A model generated the notes under the pieces. That model worked only from the letters and a program-made list of their open reading frames with translations, was not told where the DNA came from and did no database searches. DNA of 64,000 bases, taken from Clostridia bacterium. Lineage in GTDB: Bacteria > Bacillota > Clostridia > Oscillospirales > Acutalibacteraceae. The stretch is taken from positions 30,392 to 94,391 of the forward strand of contig JAFRXY010000090.1 of the NCBI GenBank assembly GCA_017441385.1, written 5' to 3'. The translations under genes and the position numbers were made by a program. Of the stretch, positions 51,989 to 61,342 are shown in pieces. Position 1 is the first letter of the stretch; each line of letters opens with the position of its first letter.

Positions 51989-52540
51989 TCAGTTTTTTCT
52001 GGCGGTGGAAAAGAACTCGCGATAGACAGCCGCGTTCACAGCGGTTTTCATAGCGTCGAGCATTTTCTGGTTGGGAGTAAATAGAATCACCGTGTTATTG
52101 CCTGTTTTTTCATCCTTGAAATAAAGATAAATCGTGTTCTCATTGTTTTTGCTTGCGGAATAATCGCAAATCTTGGTAACCGACAGCTTCTGGAGCGATT
52201 CATCACCGATGCGACCGATTTTTTCAACCGACTTCAATTCCACGTCGGTCAGATGCTTTCTCTTGCTCTTGGCGCTGATTTTGTCAAATGATATTTCACC
52301 GCCGAAATACGCGTATTCATATTCCACAAATATCAGTCGTCTGCCGAAAAATACGGTAAGGAACAATCCGACCAAAAGCAGCGCAGGCCCGAGCATTCTG
52401 GTAGGGTCGTGAATGGACACCAGTACCATCAGCTCAAAGGAAATCAGAAATCCGCCCAAAAAAACAGCGGCAATCTTTACCATTTGAACCACATCAACTT
52501 CCTTTTTAACAAGGCATTCACATACAACATCGCTGATCAT
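51989..52540 (-). CDS. DUF6106-like two-helix membrane protein
   Basis: A 183-residue protein: a short N-terminus (MISDVVCECLVKKEVDVVQM), two membrane helices (about 21-44 and 48-68) and a cytoplasmic domain of about 110 residues with beta strands (FVEYEYAYFGGEISFDKISA, NTIYLYFKDEKTGNNTVILF). I recall this kind of protein as DUF6106, a clostridial family of unknown role. The start at MISD fits that family, with GGAG about 12 bases upstream. It is divergent from ireB; the 297-bp gap is AT-rich with the ireB promoter at its end. Confidence 0.75.
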   Translation of the reverse strand: MISDVVCECLVKKEVDVVQMVKIAAVFLGGFLISFELMVLVSIHDPTRMLGPALLLVGLFLTVFFGRRLIFVEYEYAYFGGEISFDKISAKSKRKHLTDVELKSVEKIGRIGDESLQKLSVTKICDYSASKNNENTIYLYFKDEKTGNNTVILFTPNQKMLDAMKTAVNAAVYREFFSTARKN

Positions 52541-52783
52541 AAAAACATGCAACTCCAATTCAAATTACTTTTGTATATTATATCATACCATTCTGCCAAA
52601 AACAACTTTTTTTTCATCTGATTAAAAATTTTCAAATTATTCATTTTTAAGAGCGCAATGGTGAATAATCAAGTAAATTAAAACTATCTTTTCAAATTGT
52701 TCATAATTTTATCAGATTATTGTCATACTCATGGGTGTATAATTGTCAGTAGAAGAAATTATATTTTTTTTATCAAAAATGAC

Positions 52784-52812
52784 TTGATTACAGCGGGGAA
52801 TTGATGTAAAAT
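52784..52812 (+). promoter_or_regulatory. Promoter of ireB
   Basis: TTGATT, 17-bp spacer, TAAAAT, 25 bp before the ireB start with GGAGG in between. The rest of the gap toward the DUF6106-like gene is AT-rich without other signals I can name. Confidence 0.65.
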
Positions 52813-52837
52813 AGTATTTGTACGGAGGTGTTTGAAA

Positions 52838-53083
52838 ATGGATGAGACGATGACTTTCTCCATTGAACAGGATCACGCTGAGGAAATGAAGACTTTGCTC
52901 AAGATCGTGTATGACGCTCTTAAAGAAAAAGGGTACAACCCGGTTAACCAGATTGTCGGTTATCTTCTCTCGGAGGATCCGACCTATATCACAACGCACG
53001 CGAACGCTCGCAGTATTATCCGCAAGATTGACAGGGACGATTTGCTCAGCGAATTGGTGAAGTCTTATCTTGATGACGAGTAA
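52838..53083 (+). CDS. ireB: IreB family regulatory phosphoprotein
   Basis: An 81-residue protein of the IreB (UPF0297) family: TMTFSIEQDHAEEMKTLLKI followed by YDALKEKGYNPVNQIVGYLL and DPTYITTHANARSIIRKIDR. In Enterococcus faecalis IreB is phosphorylated by the Ser/Thr kinase IreK and affects cephalosporin tolerance; the Thr near the N-terminus, the IreK target there, is present. In many Firmicutes it is followed by the Holliday-junction resolvase gene ruvX, which is not found here. RBS GGAGG has a 9-base spacing. Confidence 0.95.
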   Translation: MDETMTFSIEQDHAEEMKTLLKIVYDALKEKGYNPVNQIVGYLLSEDPTYITTHANARSIIRKIDRDDLLSELVKSYLDDE

Positions 53084-53101
53084 TGCAATATCAAGAGACT
53101 G

Positions 53102-53138
53102 ACGGCGGCTTTTTTGTGATGAAAGAGCCGCCGTTTTT
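53102..53138 (+). terminator. Terminator after ireB
   Basis: ACGGCGGCT/AGCCGCCGT stem followed by TTTTT, 18 bp after the stop codon. Confidence 0.9.
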
Positions 53139-53182
53139 GGCTTGTTTATTATTATTTTTATCATTTTCTTGGAGGATTTATA

Positions 53183-53467
53183 ATGGAAAACAATTATCTT
53201 TGCTATAAGGGACGTCCGTTGGTTCGCTGCGGCAGCGAAATGTACTACGGCAGCATGAGCGACATGTACATTATTTTTATTAAGGAGCTTGCCACCAAAA
53301 AGATCAACGACATTGATGTCGGCACTAAATTTGAGATTCAGCTTCGCTTCACTGACCCGGATATCAAGGGCAAGGGCAAAATCGTCAAGAGCATTGAACG
53401 CGCTTCCTTCGCCGACTCTTTGGAACTTGCCGAAGCATGGCTCAACAGGGCAAACGCACAGAAATAA
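53183..53467 (+). CDS. Conserved hypothetical protein
   Basis: A 94-residue soluble protein with a mixed alpha/beta look: NYLCYKGRPLVRCGSEMYYG, a helix MYIIFIKELATKKI and FEIQLRFTDPDIKGKGKIVK. Proteins of this type occur in clostridial genomes, often as short single-copy genes, but I cannot name a function. RBS TTGGAGG precedes the ATG by 9 bases, and terminators flank both ends, so it is monocistronic. Confidence 0.8.
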   Translation: MENNYLCYKGRPLVRCGSEMYYGSMSDMYIIFIKELATKKINDIDVGTKFEIQLRFTDPDIKGKGKIVKSIERASFADSLELAEAWLNRANAQK

Positions 53468-53480
53468 TTTTTCTATGAAT

Positions 53481-53515
53481 AATCCCGGCAGATTTTCCGA
53501 TCTGTCGGGATTTTT
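53481..53515. terminator. Terminator between the 94-residue gene and the YbaK gene
   Basis: AATCCCGGCAGAT/ATCTGTCGGGATT stem with A/T flanks; it serves the plus-strand gene and probably the convergent deacylase gene. Confidence 0.85.
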
Positions 53516-53522
53516 GTCAATT

Positions 53523-54005
53523 TTATCTTGTAATGTCGTCAAATTCCCCCGCGCAGGCCTTCCGCAAATCATCCGGCGAAAGTTTCAGCTGAACGCCTAA
53601 TTTCCCGCCGCTGACAATGATGCTTTCCAGCTCCTTGGCGGAATCCGAAATCCGTGTGACGTACTGCTTCTTCATGCCGATGGCGGTGCAGCCGCCGCGG
53701 ATGTAGCCGGTGACGGCGTTGATGTCCCTGACATGCAGCATGGCGACGGATTTTTCGCCGACGGATTTTGCCGCCTTTTTCAGGTCGAGTTCCGCTTCGA
53801 CGGGAATGACATAGACATAATACTGTCTGCTCGTTCCCTGTGCCACAAGGGTCTTGTAGACGGTCTCGTGCGGCAACCCCAGAATATCCGCTATCTGCAC
53901 GCCGTCCACAAAATCCCTGCATTCATAGGTCTTGGCCTCGTACGGAAGATGCATGCTTTCAAGAATGCGCATGGCATTGGTCTTGACTTCTTTGCTTTTT
54001 GCCAT
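53523..54005 (-). CDS. ybaK: YbaK/EbsC-family Cys-tRNA(Pro) deacylase
   Basis: A 160-residue trans-editing enzyme of the YbaK/ProX group that hydrolyses Cys mischarged on tRNA-Pro. Family blocks: TNAMRILESMHLPYEAKTYE, GLPHETVYKTLVAQGTSRQY, the catalytic Lys region AELDLKKAAKSVGEKSVAM, and GYIRGGCTAIGMKKQYVT. Cytoplasmic and full length. It is located just downstream of uvrA on the same strand with a 49-bp gap, so it may be cotranscribed. Confidence 0.92.
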   Translation of the reverse strand: MAKSKEVKTNAMRILESMHLPYEAKTYECRDFVDGVQIADILGLPHETVYKTLVAQGTSRQYYVYVIPVEAELDLKKAAKSVGEKSVAMLHVRDINAVTGYIRGGCTAIGMKKQYVTRISDSAKELESIIVSGGKLGVQLKLSPDDLRKACAGEFDDITR

Positions 54006-54054
54006 TATTATCTCCCCTCTCCCGGCGCCGCGTGAGCGCCTTTTCTTTGTTGAT

Positions 54055-56880
54055 TCAGGAAAGCAACGCGCGAAGGTACTGTCCCGTGTAGGATTCCGGG
54101 CATTCCGCCACCTGCTCGGGCGTCCCGCATGTCACAACGGTGCCGCCCCGGTTGCCTCCTTCGGGGCCTAAGTCAATGATATAGTCGGCGGTCTTGATGA
54201 TGTCGAGATTGTGCTCGATGACCAGCACGGTATTGCCGCCTTCCACCAGCGTTTGCAGCACTTCGATCAGCCGGTGAACATCCGCCGTGTGAAGTCCCGT
54301 GGTAGGCTCATCCAGCACGAATATCGTTTTGCCTGTCGCCCGCTTGGAAAGCTCGGTGGCGAGCTTGACACGCTGCGCTTCGCCGCCCGAAAGAGTGGTC
54401 GCCGGCTGCCCGATTTTGATATAGCCCAGTCCTACATCGTAAAGGGTTTTCAGTTTTCGCACGATCTTGGGATGATTCTCAAAGAAAGACACTCCGTCTT
54501 CCACCGTCATGTCAAGCACATCGGCAATGCTCTTGCCCTTGTATTTCACTTCCAGTGTTTCGCGGTTGTAACGCTTGCCCTTGCAGACTTCGCAGGGAAC
54601 ATACACGTCGGGCAGGAAGTGCATTTCAATCTGAATGATGCCGTCCCCTTCGCAGGCTTCACAGCGTCCTCCCTTCTTGTTGAAGGAGAACCGCCCCGCG
54701 TCGAAACCGCGTATCTTCGATTCCTGCATATTGGCAAACAGGTCGCGTATGTCGGTGAATACCCCCGTGTAGGTCGCGGGGTTGGAACGCGGCGTTCTGC
54801 CGATGGGAGACTGGCTGATCTCCACGATCTTGTCAAGAAATTCCGTACCCTCTATGGCGTCATGCTTCCCCCAGACGATCTTCGCCCTGTTGAGTTCACA
54901 GGCGAGACGCTTGTAGATGATTTCGTTGACCAGCGAGCTTTTGCCGGAACCCGAAACGCCGGTGACGCAGGTGAAGGTGCCAAGCGGAACCGATACGTCG
55001 ATATGCTTCAGATTATTCTCCGCCGCGCCCCTGACGGTAAGCCAATGGCCGTTGCCGGGCCTGCGGTTTTCGGGAACCGGAATTTTCCGAACGCCGCTGA
55101 GATACTGTCCGGTGATGGAATCCTCGCACTGCATCAGCCCTTCCACGTCGCCGGAATAGACGACCTGACCGCCGTGAACGCCCGCGCCGGGGCCGATGTC
55201 CACCACATAATCCGCCGCTCTGATGGTATCCTCATCGTGTTCCACCACAATCAGCGTGTTGCCCAAATCCCGCAGCCTTTGCAATGTAGCAAGAAGTTTG
55301 TCATTGTCCCGCTGATGCAGTCCTATACTCGGCTCGTCCAGAATGTAAAGCACGCCGGTAAGGAAGGAGCCGATCTGTGTGGCAAGGCGGATTCTCTGGC
55401 TTTCACCGCCCGAGAGGGTTCCGGAAGAGCGGGAGAGCGTGAGATATTCCAAGCCAACATTGTTCAGGAATCCCAGACGCAGACGCACTTCCTTCAGAAT
55501 GCGGTCGGCGATGAAATGCTCGTGTTCGGTGAGTTCGAGCCTGTCGAGGAATTCCAGCGCTTCGGTGACAGACAGTTTGCAAAACCCGGCAATATTCAGC
55601 CCGCCGACCGTGACGGAAAGAATTTCCGGCTTCAATCGGTCGCCCTTACAAAAATCGCAGGGGACTTCGGTCATAAGCGATTCGATATCCTGCCTTGACC
55701 ACGAGCTTTGGGTGTCGTTGTACCTGCGTTCGAGATTGTTGATAACTCCCTCGAACTTTGCCATGAATTTACTGCTGCCGAAAGAGTTGCTGCGGGTGAA
55801 TTCCAGCTGTTTTTCGCCGGTGCCGTAGAGAATCGCGTTGACCGCTTCTTCGCTCATTTTGTTGACGGGAGTGTCAAGCGTGAAGCCGTATTCCTTCCCC
55901 AACCCCTTGAAGTACATGGTGGCGATGGAACCGTCGTCGGTGGAATACCAGCCGGAAGCATGAATCGCCCCCTTGCGTATGGAAAGAGAACGGTCGGGAA
56001 TGACCAGATCAGGATTGACCTTCATAAAAATACCAAGACCGGTGCAGTGTTCGCAGGCGCCCTGCGGACTGTTGAAGGAAAACATTCTCGGGGTGAGTTC
56101 GTCCATGCTGATCCCGTGCTCCGGACAGGCGTAATTCTGCGAGAAGAGAATGTCCTCGCCACCCACTACGCTGACAAGCGAAATGCCTCCCGTCAGCCGG
56201 GAAGCCGTTTCCAGCGAATCGGCAAGGCGGCTGCGGATTTCCGGCTTGATCACAAGGCGGTCGACCACCACGTCGATGTTGTGGCGGATATTCTTTTCCA
56301 GCTTGATTTCTTCCGAAAGGTCGTAGATATTCCCGTCGATTCTCACGCGGACAAAGCCGGACTTGCGCACGCTGTCAAGCTCTTTCTGGTGAGTGCCCTT
56401 CTTGGCCTTGATGATGGGCGCCATGACCTGTATTTTCGTGCCTTCGTCCATCGAAAGAATCTTGTCGACAATCTGGTCAATGGTCTGCTGCTGAATCTCG
56501 CGTCCGCAGATCGGACAGTGCGGAATGCCGATGTGGGCATAGAGCAGACGGAGATAGTCATAAATTTCAGTAACCGTTCCGACGGTGGAACGGGGATTTT
56601 TCGAAGTGGTTTTCTGGTCGATGGAGATAGCGGGCGAAAGGCCCTCGATGGAATCCACTTCCGGCTTGCTCATCTGCCCCATAAACATCCGGGCGTAGGA
56701 CGATAGCGATTCCATGTAGCGCCGCTGTCCTTCCGCAAAGATGGTGTCAAAGGCCAGCGAGCTTTTGCCTGAGCCGGAAAGTCCGGTAAACACCACCATC
56801 TTGTCACGCGGGAATTCCACATCGATATTTTTGAGATTGTTCTCCTGTGCGCCGCGCACAGTGATTGTATCCATTGGCAT
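54055..56880 (-). CDS. uvrA: Excinuclease ABC subunit A
   Basis: A 941-residue DNA damage-recognition ATPase of nucleotide excision repair. Both ABC modules are complete: Walker [16 protein letters not shown] and [15 protein letters not shown], signatures [12 protein letters not shown] and [12 protein letters not shown], and Walker B in [10 protein letters not shown] and LDEPTTGLH. Zinc-finger cysteines lie in CPICGRE, CDFCKGD and [22 protein letters not shown] lies 12 bases before the ATG. uvrB and uvrC are not adjacent. Confidence 0.98.
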   Translation of the reverse strand: MPMDTITVRGAQENNLKNIDVEFPRDKMVVFTGLSGSGKSSLAFDTIFAEGQRRYMESLSSYARMFMGQMSKPEVDSIEGLSPAISIDQKTTSKNPRSTVGTVTEIYDYLRLLYAHIGIPHCPICGREIQQQTIDQIVDKILSMDEGTKIQVMAPIIKAKKGTHQKELDSVRKSGFVRVRIDGNIYDLSEEIKLEKNIRHNIDVVVDRLVIKPEIRSRLADSLETASRLTGGISLVSVVGGEDILFSQNYACPEHGISMDELTPRMFSFNSPQGACEHCTGLGIFMKVNPDLVIPDRSLSIRKGAIHASGWYSTDDGSIATMYFKGLGKEYGFTLDTPVNKMSEEAVNAILYGTGEKQLEFTRSNSFGSSKFMAKFEGVINNLERRYNDTQSSWSRQDIESLMTEVPCDFCKGDRLKPEILSVTVGGLNIAGFCKLSVTEALEFLDRLELTEHEHFIADRILKEVRLRLGFLNNVGLEYLTLSRSSGTLSGGESQRIRLATQIGSFLTGVLYILDEPSIGLHQRDNDKLLATLQRLRDLGNTLIVVEHDEDTIRAADYVVDIGPGAGVHGGQVVYSGDVEGLMQCEDSITGQYLSGVRKIPVPENRRPGNGHWLTVRGAAENNLKHIDVSVPLGTFTCVTGVSGSGKSSLVNEIIYKRLACELNRAKIVWGKHDAIEGTEFLDKIVEISQSPIGRTPRSNPATYTGVFTDIRDLFANMQESKIRGFDAGRFSFNKKGGRCEACEGDGIIQIEMHFLPDVYVPCEVCKGKRYNRETLEVKYKGKSIADVLDMTVEDGVSFFENHPKIVRKLKTLYDVGLGYIKIGQPATTLSGGEAQRVKLATELSKRATGKTIFVLDEPTTGLHTADVHRLIEVLQTLVEGGNTVLVIEHNLDIIKTADYIIDLGPEGGNRGGTVVTCGTPEQVAECPESYTGQYLRALLS

Positions 56881-56966
56881 ATTTTTCGGTTTCCTCCTGC
56901 GTTGGTTTCATTCAGTAACGTCTTTTACTCATATTCTATTTATTCCTCAAAACTGCTTCTGCATCC

Positions 56967-56995
56967 ATTCTATCACACGCGACAATTGCAGTCAA
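56967..56995 (-). promoter_or_regulatory. Promoter of uvrA
   Basis: Minus strand: TTGACT, 17-bp spacer, TAGAAT, about 85 bp upstream of the start codon. No SOS box was recognised. Confidence 0.7.
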
Positions 56996-57030
56996 GATAA
57001 TCATTTGATTTTCACTCCCGGATGCATCAC

Positions 57031-57106
57031 AAAAAAGAAACAGCCTTCGCGACAGAATTCCATTGACGCTTTTGTCGAGCGAAATACTGACCGCATAGGC
57101 TGTTTC
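57031..57106 (-). ncRNA. Candidate small RNA: nested hairpin with terminator
   Basis: On the minus strand, within the 436-bp gene-free stretch upstream of uvrA, GAAACAGCCT pairs perfectly with AGGCTGTTTC and is followed by TTTTTTG. Inside, UUCG and CGACA pair with UGUCG and CGAA. Immediately upstream lies TTGAAC, 16 bp, TATAAT (57110-57137), so transcription would begin at the foot of the stem and give an RNA of about 70 nt. It might instead be a second terminator for the surface operon. No match to a known RNA family was recognised. Confidence 0.4.
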
Positions 57107-57201
57107 AAAATTATATTTTATTTTTCGTATTGTTCAAACGATACATCACGGCATATCATTTGACCACGAACCGGCGGGATAGGTGTATTTTTCTTTCTCA
57201 T

Positions 57202-57263
57202 AAAAGAGGCTTTTTACCCAGAAACTGTTGATTGGTTCCTGACAGTGAAAGCCTCTTTTTTTT
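57202..57263 (-). terminator. Terminator of the surface-protein operon
   Basis: AAAAGAGGCTTT/AAAGCCTCTTTT, with an inner ACTGT/ACAGT stem; long A and T runs lie on both sides. It is about 55 bp past the lipoprotein gene. Confidence 0.8.
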
Positions 57264-57316
57264 CTACTTATTTACGCTGTTGAGAAGGAAATCCATCAAA
57301 ATCCGATACATGACGG

Positions 57317-57754
57317 TTACATGCCGACTTCTGTTCCGAAACCGTCGTCATCAGGTTTTTGGGTAGTCGTGGTGGTTGCCTGTGTGGTAGTCGTAGAGGC
57401 TGCCTGTGAGTTGGTGGAAGAAGCTGGTTTTGTGGTGGCTCCCGCTTTTTTCGTCGTAGACGCTTTATTATCTCCGGCCGCTGTCGTGGAAGGGGTAGTG
57501 GCATCAGTGTCGGTCTCCGATGATTCGGTTGTTTCTTCGGGGTCGATTTCCATTCCGATGCTCTCCATAATCCGCTTATGCTCTTCGGATAACCGCTCAT
57601 TCTCTTTCTTCAGCTCGTCAATCTGTCTCTGGAGATCAGCGATATCGTCATCATAATTTTTTCCAAAATCACAGCTGCTCAGCACCGCGAGATTCATAAG
57701 CATGCTGAGTGAAACAAGGCCGACCAGAATTCTTTTGATACCTGTCTTTTTCAT
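57317..57754 (-). CDS. Putative lipoprotein with coiled coil and Thr-rich stalk
   Basis: A 145-residue surface protein. The signal peptide ends in a lipobox VLSSC (Cys 28), so it is probably lipid-anchored. A short coiled coil (about 36-66, DIADLQRQIDELKKENERLS) follows, then a Thr/Ser/Ala-rich stalk likely exposed on the surface (about 72-130). The protein ends DDDGFGTEVGM, nearly the same as the end of the 73-residue protein next to it. It is the last gene of a three-gene operon and precedes a terminator. Function unknown. Confidence 0.75.
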   Translation of the reverse strand: MKKTGIKRILVGLVSLSMLMNLAVLSSCDFGKNYDDDIADLQRQIDELKKENERLSEEHKRIMESIGMEIDPEETTESSETDTDATTPSTTAAGDNKASTTKKAGATTKPASSTNSQAASTTTTQATTTTTQKPDDDGFGTEVGM

Positions 57755-57785
57755 GTTAAATTTTCCTTTCTGTAATTGTCATTCA

Positions 57786-58007
57786 TTACATTGACACTTC
57801 TGTACCAAAGCCGTCATCGTTCGGATTGGTGGGAAGGGTTCCCGATTCCGTCCGGCTGTCACTGCCTTCTTCGTTCATGGAAACCGCATTGTCCGTCGGA
57901 GGTACAGAAGAAGAACCGTTCATAAACAGGATTACCACCCCTGCTACTATAACAACTATCAAACCTACCAATAATGCGGCAATTACTATACGGTTAGTTT
58001 TTTTCAT
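57786..58007 (-). CDS. Small signal-anchored protein with DDGFGTEVSM tail
   Basis: A 73-residue protein: basic start MKKTNRIV, one hydrophobic helix (about 7-29), then about 44 polar, Ser/Thr/acidic residues outside the membrane, ending NDDGFGTEVSM. The final ten residues are nearly the same as those of the lipoprotein encoded next, though the rest of the two sequences is unrelated. There is no cell-wall sorting LPxTG. It starts 24 bp after the large transglutaminase/Ig-like gene. Function not known. Confidence 0.7.
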   Translation of the reverse strand: MKKTNRIVIAALLVGLIVVIVAGVVILFMNGSSSVPPTDNAVSMNEEGSDSRTESGTLPTNPNDDGFGTEVSM

Positions 58008-58031
58008 TTACAGCACCTGCTTTTCAGTCGG

Positions 58032-60956
58032 TCACTGTGCCTCATAGTACGCCTTGACCGCATTGTAAAGCGCTATGATATCCTCGCTTACCGCGCGCTC
58101 TGTCTCCGGAACAGAAGAAGAATTCAGGTTGGCCTGCATGATCTTCATCATGGAATTCGACTTGACTGATCCGTAAACGTAGCTGCCGTTCTTCTTCACG
58201 ACAAACGGCACCACGTAATACACATCCGCGATATCCTTGGAGGAAATGCCTTCTGTCAGGGTTCCGAAATAACGGGAAGTGCCGCTTTCCGCCGCCAGTG
58301 TTCCGTCACTGTCGCGGAATACATAGGCGTTGGGGTTGAGCCGCATAGCGTCAGGAGATGTGCTGTAAGAGGCATTGTAGTACTTTGCGTTGAGAATGAC
58401 CATGCCTCTCTGGCTGATATCCGTGCTGCTGCCGTACTGTGCGAAATAGCGCAGGCCCCACGGTTCAATCAGTCTGGAAGCGCCGCTGGTGACGTTCGGT
58501 GTAATGCCGTTTCCTGCCGCGACGACAGAACTGGCCGCCGTCTGAGAATTACCGCGCGGTACATCCATATCCACGGAAGCGCCCGGCACGCCGGTTGCCG
58601 CATAATGCTGTGCCACACTTTCCTTGAGTTCAAGAATACATGTGCAGATCGCTTTCTCGGCGGAGGTAATGGTGGAAAGGTTCAGATTGGCTTTGAGAAT
58701 CTTCTCCATGGAATTGCTCTTGATGGTTCCGTAAATCGTGCGGCCGTCCGTCATGACCGCAAAAGGAACTACATAGTACTTTGAACCGATATCATAGGAA
58801 TAAATGCCCTTGGTCAGGGTAGCATAATATCTTCCCTTCGGATAAGTGGAAGACGCGGCCTCCACTTCCAGTTCACCGCGGGAATCGAGGAACACATGTG
58901 CATTCTGATTGGAGCAGAATGCTGCGGGTTTCATTCCGGCGCTATAATATGTCTCCTTCAGGATGGCAATGCCTCTGTCGGTGATCTTGTCAGCATCTTC
59001 TCCGTTAAACACCGCGAAATAGCGGAGTCCCCACGGTTCATAGAGCTTGGAAGCGCCGCCGTTGATATTCGGCGTAACGTCGTAATTGGTCACCGGTGTC
59101 GTTACCGTCACGGAACAGGTCGCGCTCTTGCTGCCGGCTTTCGCGGTGATTGTCGCGCTTCCGTTGCCCACCGCTGTGACCACGCCGTTCGAAACCGTCG
59201 CAACGGCGGTGTTGCTGGATGTCCATGTGACACTGTCGGTGCTGCCGCTCGGTGTGACCGTCGCGGTAAGCGTCGCGGTATTGCCCTTTGTCAGGCTAAG
59301 AGATGTCTGTGAAAGGCTGATGCCGGTCGCGGGGGTCGTCACCGTCACGGAGCAGGTCGCGCTCTTGCTGCCGGCTTTCGCGGTGATTGTCGCGCTTCCG
59401 TTGCCCACCGCTGTGACTACGCCGTTCGAAACCGTTGCAACGGCGGTGTTGCTGGATGTCCATGTCACGCTGTCGCTGCTGCCGCTCGGTGTGACCGTGG
59501 CGGTAAGCGTCGCGGTATTGCCCTTTGTCAGGCTAAGAGATGTCTGTGAAAGGCTGATGCCGGTCGCGGGGGTCGTCACCGTCACGGAACAGGTCGCGCT
59601 CTTGCTGCCGGCTTTCGCGGTGATTGTCGCGCTTCCATTGCCCACCGCTGTGACTACGCCGTTCGAAACCGTCGCAACGGCGGTGTTGCTGGATGTCCAT
59701 GTGACACTGTCGGTGCTGCCGCTCGGTGTGACCGTGGCGGTAAGCGTCGCGGTATTGCCTTTTGTCAGGCTAAGAGATGTCTGTGAAAGGCTGATGCCGG
59801 TTGCGGGAACAGACGCAGTAGGATCATACTTTTCCGTTGAAAGAGGAGGATATACGAGAGGATTCACCGTATCGGTCGACATAACCTGATTACCGGGAAC
59901 ATGATCTTCACTGAATATTTTATGGTTGAAGACCGTTGTGTTGCTGCCGATTAAAAAGTAGGTGTAAACCAACGAGCTTTGATCATCCCATGTGGCATCG
60001 ACGCCATACCACTTGCCGTCGTCCATCTGAACGTAGTTCCAGCTGTGGCCGCCGTCCCCCTCGCTAGTGTACGCTGTCCCCTTGACATGTACGGCGGGAA
60101 TTCCGAATTTATCACACAGCAGCTTGAAGGAGTTGGCATAACCCTCACACACGAACTTATGCCCTCTGCCGCCGCCGCCGCCAAAAAGGGGAGCGATGGT
60201 ATGCGCCTGACCGATATTGCCGGAACTTGCGGCTTCATAATCATACTCCATCGTGTTGCAGATGTAGTCGTGAATTGCCTTTACGGTATCATACCGGGAA
60301 GTGGATGCTCTCAATGAACTGATGGTGCTGACAGCTGCATTAACGCCGCTGAGAACCGTACTCCGTTCGCTGTATGCACCCTCATAGCGCTGATTGGGAG
60401 TAATTTTAACACTTTTCAATATGCCGCCAGAGCCAGACATACTTAATTCGTAGCCCCCAATCCAGTAGACCTCAGGATAATCCATGGAAAACGCGGCATA
60501 TGCTGATATCACCAAATCATTGACAGCATCTTGTTGTTCAAAGGTATAATTCATTCCGCTAATATCGACCGTTACAGGGTCATTGCTTCCGTTTGTCACC
60601 ATCGAAGCGACAAGCGCATCATAGATAGGAATCTCGTTGGGAATCAGTTCGCTTCGGAAGCTTCCGTTGTAAGTGGCATTGGGTTTGAAGCGGTAATGCT
60701 TTGCGTCAACGGTCTGAGAAACGGTAATATTGCTTCTTTTGATTTCCACCGGTCTGCTGATGACAAACTTTTCGGAATTCTCGGCAGCAACCTCTTGGGT
60801 AGCTTCGGCTTCGTCAGAATACGAAACAGCGTCCGGTGACTCCGTTCCCTCGGCTGCGTATGCGGCCAGGACACCTGACAGACAGGAAACGGAGACGATC
60901 AGCACCGCCGACACTATCATCGTACGAAGGTTACTAAGACGTTTCATCTTTTTCAT
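58032..60956 (-). CDS. Secreted transglutaminase-like protein with three Ig-like repeats and a duplicated C-terminal domain
   Basis: A 974-residue exported protein. Signal peptide: about 1-35 (ends AAYAAEG). A transglutaminase-like cysteine protease fold covers about 190-335, with an apparent catalytic triad of Cys 270 (KFVCEGYA), His 304 (GGHSWNYV) and Asp 320 (YGVDATWDD). Residues 383-619 are three nearly identical 79-residue Big_2 Ig-like domains. Two related domains of about 150 residues follow, each starting GGAS/SGAS...EPWGLRYFA and containing YYVVPF and KSNSM. No LPxTG or membrane anchor was seen. It is the first gene of a three-gene surface operon. Adhesion or cross-linking of host or wall polymers is conceivable; there is no evidence of the substrate. 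Confidence 0.85.
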   Translation of the reverse strand: MKKMKRLSNLRTMIVSAVLIVSVSCLSGVLAAYAAEGTESPDAVSYSDEAEATQEVAAENSEKFVISRPVEIKRSNITVSQTVDAKHYRFKPNATYNGSFRSELIPNEIPIYDALVASMVTNGSNDPVTVDISGMNYTFEQQDAVNDLVISAYAAFSMDYPEVYWIGGYELSMSGSGGILKSVKITPNQRYEGAYSERSTVLSGVNAAVSTISSLRASTSRYDTVKAIHDYICNTMEYDYEAASSGNIGQAHTIAPLFGGGGGRGHKFVCEGYANSFKLLCDKFGIPAVHVKGTAYTSEGDGGHSWNYVQMDDGKWYGVDATWDDQSSLVYTYFLIGSNTTVFNHKIFSEDHVPGNQVMSTDTVNPLVYPPLSTEKYDPTASVPATGISLSQTSLSLTKGNTATLTATVTPSGSTDSVTWTSSNTAVATVSNGVVTAVGNGSATITAKAGSKSATCSVTVTTPATGISLSQTSLSLTKGNTATLTATVTPSGSSDSVTWTSSNTAVATVSNGVVTAVGNGSATITAKAGSKSATCSVTVTTPATGISLSQTSLSLTKGNTATLTATVTPSGSTDSVTWTSSNTAVATVSNGVVTAVGNGSATITAKAGSKSATCSVTVTTPVTNYDVTPNINGGASKLYEPWGLRYFAVFNGEDADKITDRGIAILKETYYSAGMKPAAFCSNQNAHVFLDSRGELEVEAASSTYPKGRYYATLTKGIYSYDIGSKYYVVPFAVMTDGRTIYGTIKSNSMEKILKANLNLSTITSAEKAICTCILELKESVAQHYAATGVPGASVDMDVPRGNSQTAASSVVAAGNGITPNVTSGASRLIEPWGLRYFAQYGSSTDISQRGMVILNAKYYNASYSTSPDAMRLNPNAYVFRDSDGTLAAESGTSRYFGTLTEGISSKDIADVYYVVPFVVKKNGSYVYGSVKSNSMMKIMQANLNSSSVPETERAVSEDIIALYNAVKAYYEAQ
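59100..59810 (-). repeat. Three 237-bp tandem repeats encoding Big_2 domains
   Basis: Three exact-length 237-bp units, differing at few positions; at protein level the only substitution seen in the core is Ser for Thr in the second copy (SGSSDSV). Such identity indicates recent duplication and likely copy-number variation; short-read assemblies may collapse it. Confidence 0.95.
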
Positions 60957-61230
60957 TCATCTCATCCTTTCAAGAAGCACATGAAAAAACTTAGCATAAA
61001 TAATATAAAAAGTTTTGATTATGGAATCATTTTATCATAAAAACCGAATTAAGTCAATACCGGCTTCCATAATTTAGATAGAAACAGCATTTTAAACAAA
61101 CGCATAAACAGCGTATGGGTATAAATCGAATCTGTCACAGTAGGATAAGCAGTGCTACGGGGTGTGTCGGTATTCGCTTCAAGACACAATAAAGGCAACA
61201 AACGAAAAGTAGATTTCCTGTCAATCGAAC

Positions 61231-61272
61231 CCTAAAAACGGCTCAAATCACCCGATTTAAGCCATTTTTAGG
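61231..61272. other. 42-bp inverted repeat in a gene-free stretch
   Basis: CCTAAAAA and TTTTTAGG enclose a second GGCT/AGCC-type and AAAT/ATTT pairing. There is no T-run, so it is not a typical terminator. It lies in a gene-free gap of about 385 bp (60957-61342) that also has a TGCCACA/TGTGGCA hairpin near 61316; the region looks like a mobile-element scar but no transposase is seen. Confidence 0.45.
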
Positions 61273-61342
61273 TATAGGTGCATACTTTCCGACTGAGCGG
61301 ATTCAATCGCCCACAGTGCCACAGATGTGGCAACGGGGGCGA

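Noticed and set aside
61210..61240. TTCGA-like T-loop on the minus strand, suggesting a tRNA remnant
   Set aside because: The flanking bases do not form a T arm and no acceptor or anticodon stem can be drawn.
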